Source: Paraburkholderia phytofirmans PsJN (lineage in GTDB: Bacteria; Pseudomonadota; Gammaproteobacteria; Burkholderiales; Burkholderiaceae). From it: DNA of 64,000 nucleotides. Within the stretch, counting starts at the first letter, position 1. Each line of letters opens with the position of its first letter. The notes beneath the pieces were generated by a model. The model made no database searches. It saw only the letters and a program-made list of their open reading frames with translations, and was not told where the DNA came from. Location: the NCBI RefSeq assembly GCF_000020125.1, contig NC_010676.1, positions 1,054,001-1,118,000 on the forward strand, given 5' to 3'. Positions 62,607-64,000 of this stretch are shown here, piece by piece. The translations under genes and the position numbers were made by a program.

Positions 62607-63121
62607 CGCACCACCTGTAATTTTGCACCGGGCTGCGTGCCCGCCATCAACGCCCGCAAGCGTTCGCGTCCGCGCGACAGCCGCGACATCACCGTGCCGA
62701 GCGGGATGTTCAGCGCAAGCGCCACGTCGGCATAGCTCATTTCCTCGAGGCCTACCAGCAGCACGACTTCGCGCTGCTCCATGGGCAGACGCTGCAACGC
62801 GTAGTCGAGGTCGCGCATTTCCAGAGAGCGGGTCTGCTCGGAGGGCACGGCGAATTCGCTCTCCGACACGCTTTCGTCGTCGACCGCCACGTGGACGGCG
62901 CGCGCCGACGCCTTGCGCGCCTGATTGGCGAACACGTTGTGCATGATCGTAAACAGCCACGCGCGCAGGTCGGTGCCCGGCTGGAACATGCCGGTGCGGC
63001 CGAGCGCGCGCTCGAGCGTGTCCTGCACCAGGTCGTCGGCGAGGTCGCGATTGTTGATCAGCGCTCGCGCATAGCGCCGCAATCGCGGCACATGCTCCAT
63101 CAACTCGTCACGGACATCCAT
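62603..63121 (-). CDS. ECF RNA polymerase sigma factor
   Basis: 172 aa. Region 2 with NRDLADDLVQDTLERAL and DLRAWLFTIMHNVF; region 4 with LPMEQREVVLLVGLEEMSYADVALALNIPLGTVMSRLSRGRERLR. Resembles the ECF group paired with membrane anti-sigmas. Its own promoter is likely in the 148-bp gap to 63270, but was not pinned. Followed by its anti-sigma with a 4-base overlap. Confidence 0.94.
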   Translation of the reverse strand: MDVRDELMEHVPRLRRYARALINNRDLADDLVQDTLERALGRTGMFQPGTDLRAWLFTIMHNVFANQARKASARAVHVAVDDESVSESEFAVPSEQTRSLEMRDLDYALQRLPMEQREVVLLVGLEEMSYADVALALNIPLGTVMSRLSRGRERLRALMAGTQPGAKLQVVR

Positions 63122-63269
63122 TTTTTATCCCAATCGTGGGGTTTTCCGCAGGCAAGGAGGCGTGCTGCTGTCGCGCGAAAAGACGCATTTGAGAAGCGAA
63201 CACGGTTGCGCGCAGTTTATTCCCCGCAGTGTTTGAAATCGTGAATCGCGTACTGTATTCATCACGTCG

Positions 63270-63992
63270 TTATCGCATGGTCATCGTGTCGGCGGCGCGC
63301 ATCAGGCCGTGGGTGCGGGCGTCGCCGGCGACCACGAATCGCTGCCGCTGCGCGGTCCACAGCAACAGGCGAATCTCGCCGATGCGTCTCGCGGACCACT
63401 GCGGCTGCGCCGGCGCGAACAGCGCCAACGCCGACAGCAGCACGACCGGTTGATTGTCGCCGTTCAGATAGATGAATTCGCTGACCCGCTGCAACGGACC
63501 CAGCGCCACCACGCGCCGGTCCACGAGACGCAAGCCGATCGCCGAGAGATTCGGCGCGGACGCATCGACGCGCGTGGGCGAAGCTGCCGACACCTGGCCG
63601 GCGGCACTTTCTGCGAGCGCCATCACCGCGGCGTTGTTCAGCGCCAGGGCGGACACCTGGGTAGCGGCGAGCCAGCCGCTTGCCACCGCCAACGTCAGCG
63701 CGAGCGCCGCCAGCGCGTTGAGCCACTTTCGCGTGCGTTTTGACATGTCGATGCGCCCGATTGCCCGGCGCCACCCGGTGACGCGGCCCGGCGCGGGTTC
63801 GTCCGTTGTTTGAAAAGCCTGCTGGATCTGCGCGTTCAGCCTGCCGTAAAACGCCACGCGGCGCGCCTCCGCCGGATCCTTGCCCAGATATTCCCGCAGG
63901 AACGCGGCGCGCTCCGGCGTCAGTGTGCCGTCAGCGTAGGCCTGAATGTCCGCTTCGGAAAGCGGCGAATCGGAAGGGGCGTCAGTGGTCAT
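63270..63992 (-). CDS. Second anti-sigma-like membrane protein
   Basis: 240 aa. Starts LSEADIQAYADGTLTPERAAFLREYLGKDPAEARRV, the same N-terminal domain as the protein at 61779-62606, then a Trp/Lys-rich stretch and one transmembrane helix at about 88-110 (WLNALAALALTLAVASGWLAAT). The ATG at 63992 is 8 bases from the window edge; its partner sigma may be outside. The two anti-sigma-like genes share the N-terminal pattern (AYADGTL/AYVDGTL) but differ after it. Confidence 0.87.
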   Translation of the reverse strand: MTTDAPSDSPLSEADIQAYADGTLTPERAAFLREYLGKDPAEARRVAFYGRLNAQIQQAFQTTDEPAPGRVTGWRRAIGRIDMSKRTRKWLNALAALALTLAVASGWLAATQVSALALNNAAVMALAESAAGQVSAASPTRVDASAPNLSAIGLRLVDRRVVALGPLQRVSEFIYLNGDNQPVVLLSALALFAPAQPQWSARRIGEIRLLLWTAQRQRFVVAGDARTHGLMRAADTMTMR

Positions 63993-64000
63993 GGTGTCGG

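Noticed and set aside
1..64000. CRISPR arrays, tRNA or rRNA genes, insertion sequences
   Set aside because: No regularly spaced repeats of CRISPR type, no tRNA cloverleaf or rRNA stretches, and no transposase or integrase seen.

Overview
The window looks like chromosomal DNA of a Paraburkholderia/Burkholderia-type betaproteobacterium. Evidence: high GC, a Gram-negative trimeric porin of the Burkholderia type (28890-30050), DUF3331 and DUF4148 proteins typical of that group, a type VI secretion (T6SS) gene at the left edge, and many LysR/AraC regulators. It looks like ordinary core/accessory chromosome. I saw no rRNA, tRNA, CRISPR, transposase or phage gene.

Layout. 1-1252: minus-strand end of a T6SS locus (start of tssM, preceded by an M15 peptidose-family peptidoglycan hydrolase resembling TagX). 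1377-3665: an Ala-rich anchored protein of unknown function and a lipoprotein nucleoside hydrolase. 3707-7724: a LysR regulator, a 580-bp intergenic long inverted repeat, and a zinc alcohol dehydrogenase divergent from an AraC regulator. 7750-12144: an MsrP/MsrQ-like molybdoprotein-cytochrome b pair and an exported protein, divergent from a two-component system. 12141-16318: VOC protein, YjdM/PhnA, ABM monooxygenase, tandem-PAS diguanylate cyclase, 2-hydroxyacid dehydrogenase. 16688-21365: soeABC-type sulfite dehydrogenase. 21518-24103: B12-dependent ribonucleotide reductase. 24378-32289: DUF3331 protein, AI-2E-family permease, esterase, OpgC, porin, small membrane protein, NudK, DeoR-type regulator. 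32773-37639 and 41948-45950: two periplasmic molybdenum hydroxylase operons, each with a [2Fe-2S] subunit and a three-haem cytochrome c; between them lie an SRPBCC protein, an NlpD-like lipoprotein, an alpha/beta hydrolase and an unknown protein. 46029-52425: a seven-gene minus-strand ABC-transporter block (polar amino acid type plus polyamine type, with one ATPase) divergent from a GcvA-like LysR gene. 52955-63992: ChaA antiporter, BON protein, 3-methyladenine glycosylase, DUF4148 protein, CBS protein, RibA, NmrA-like protein and AraC regulator, and an ECF sigma factor with two anti-sigma-like genes.

The main theme is molybdenum redox chemistry: four separate molybdoenzyme loci within about 38 kb, three facing the periplasm. 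Each has an electron-transfer partner (cytochrome b, DmsC-like quinol anchor, or triple-haem cytochrome c). No cofactor biosynthesis gene or XdhC-type maturation gene lies in the window. The two hydroxylase operons have different subunit order but clearly related cytochromes. Function calls rest on reading motifs by eye; substrates of the hydroxylases and transporters cannot be set from sequence alone.
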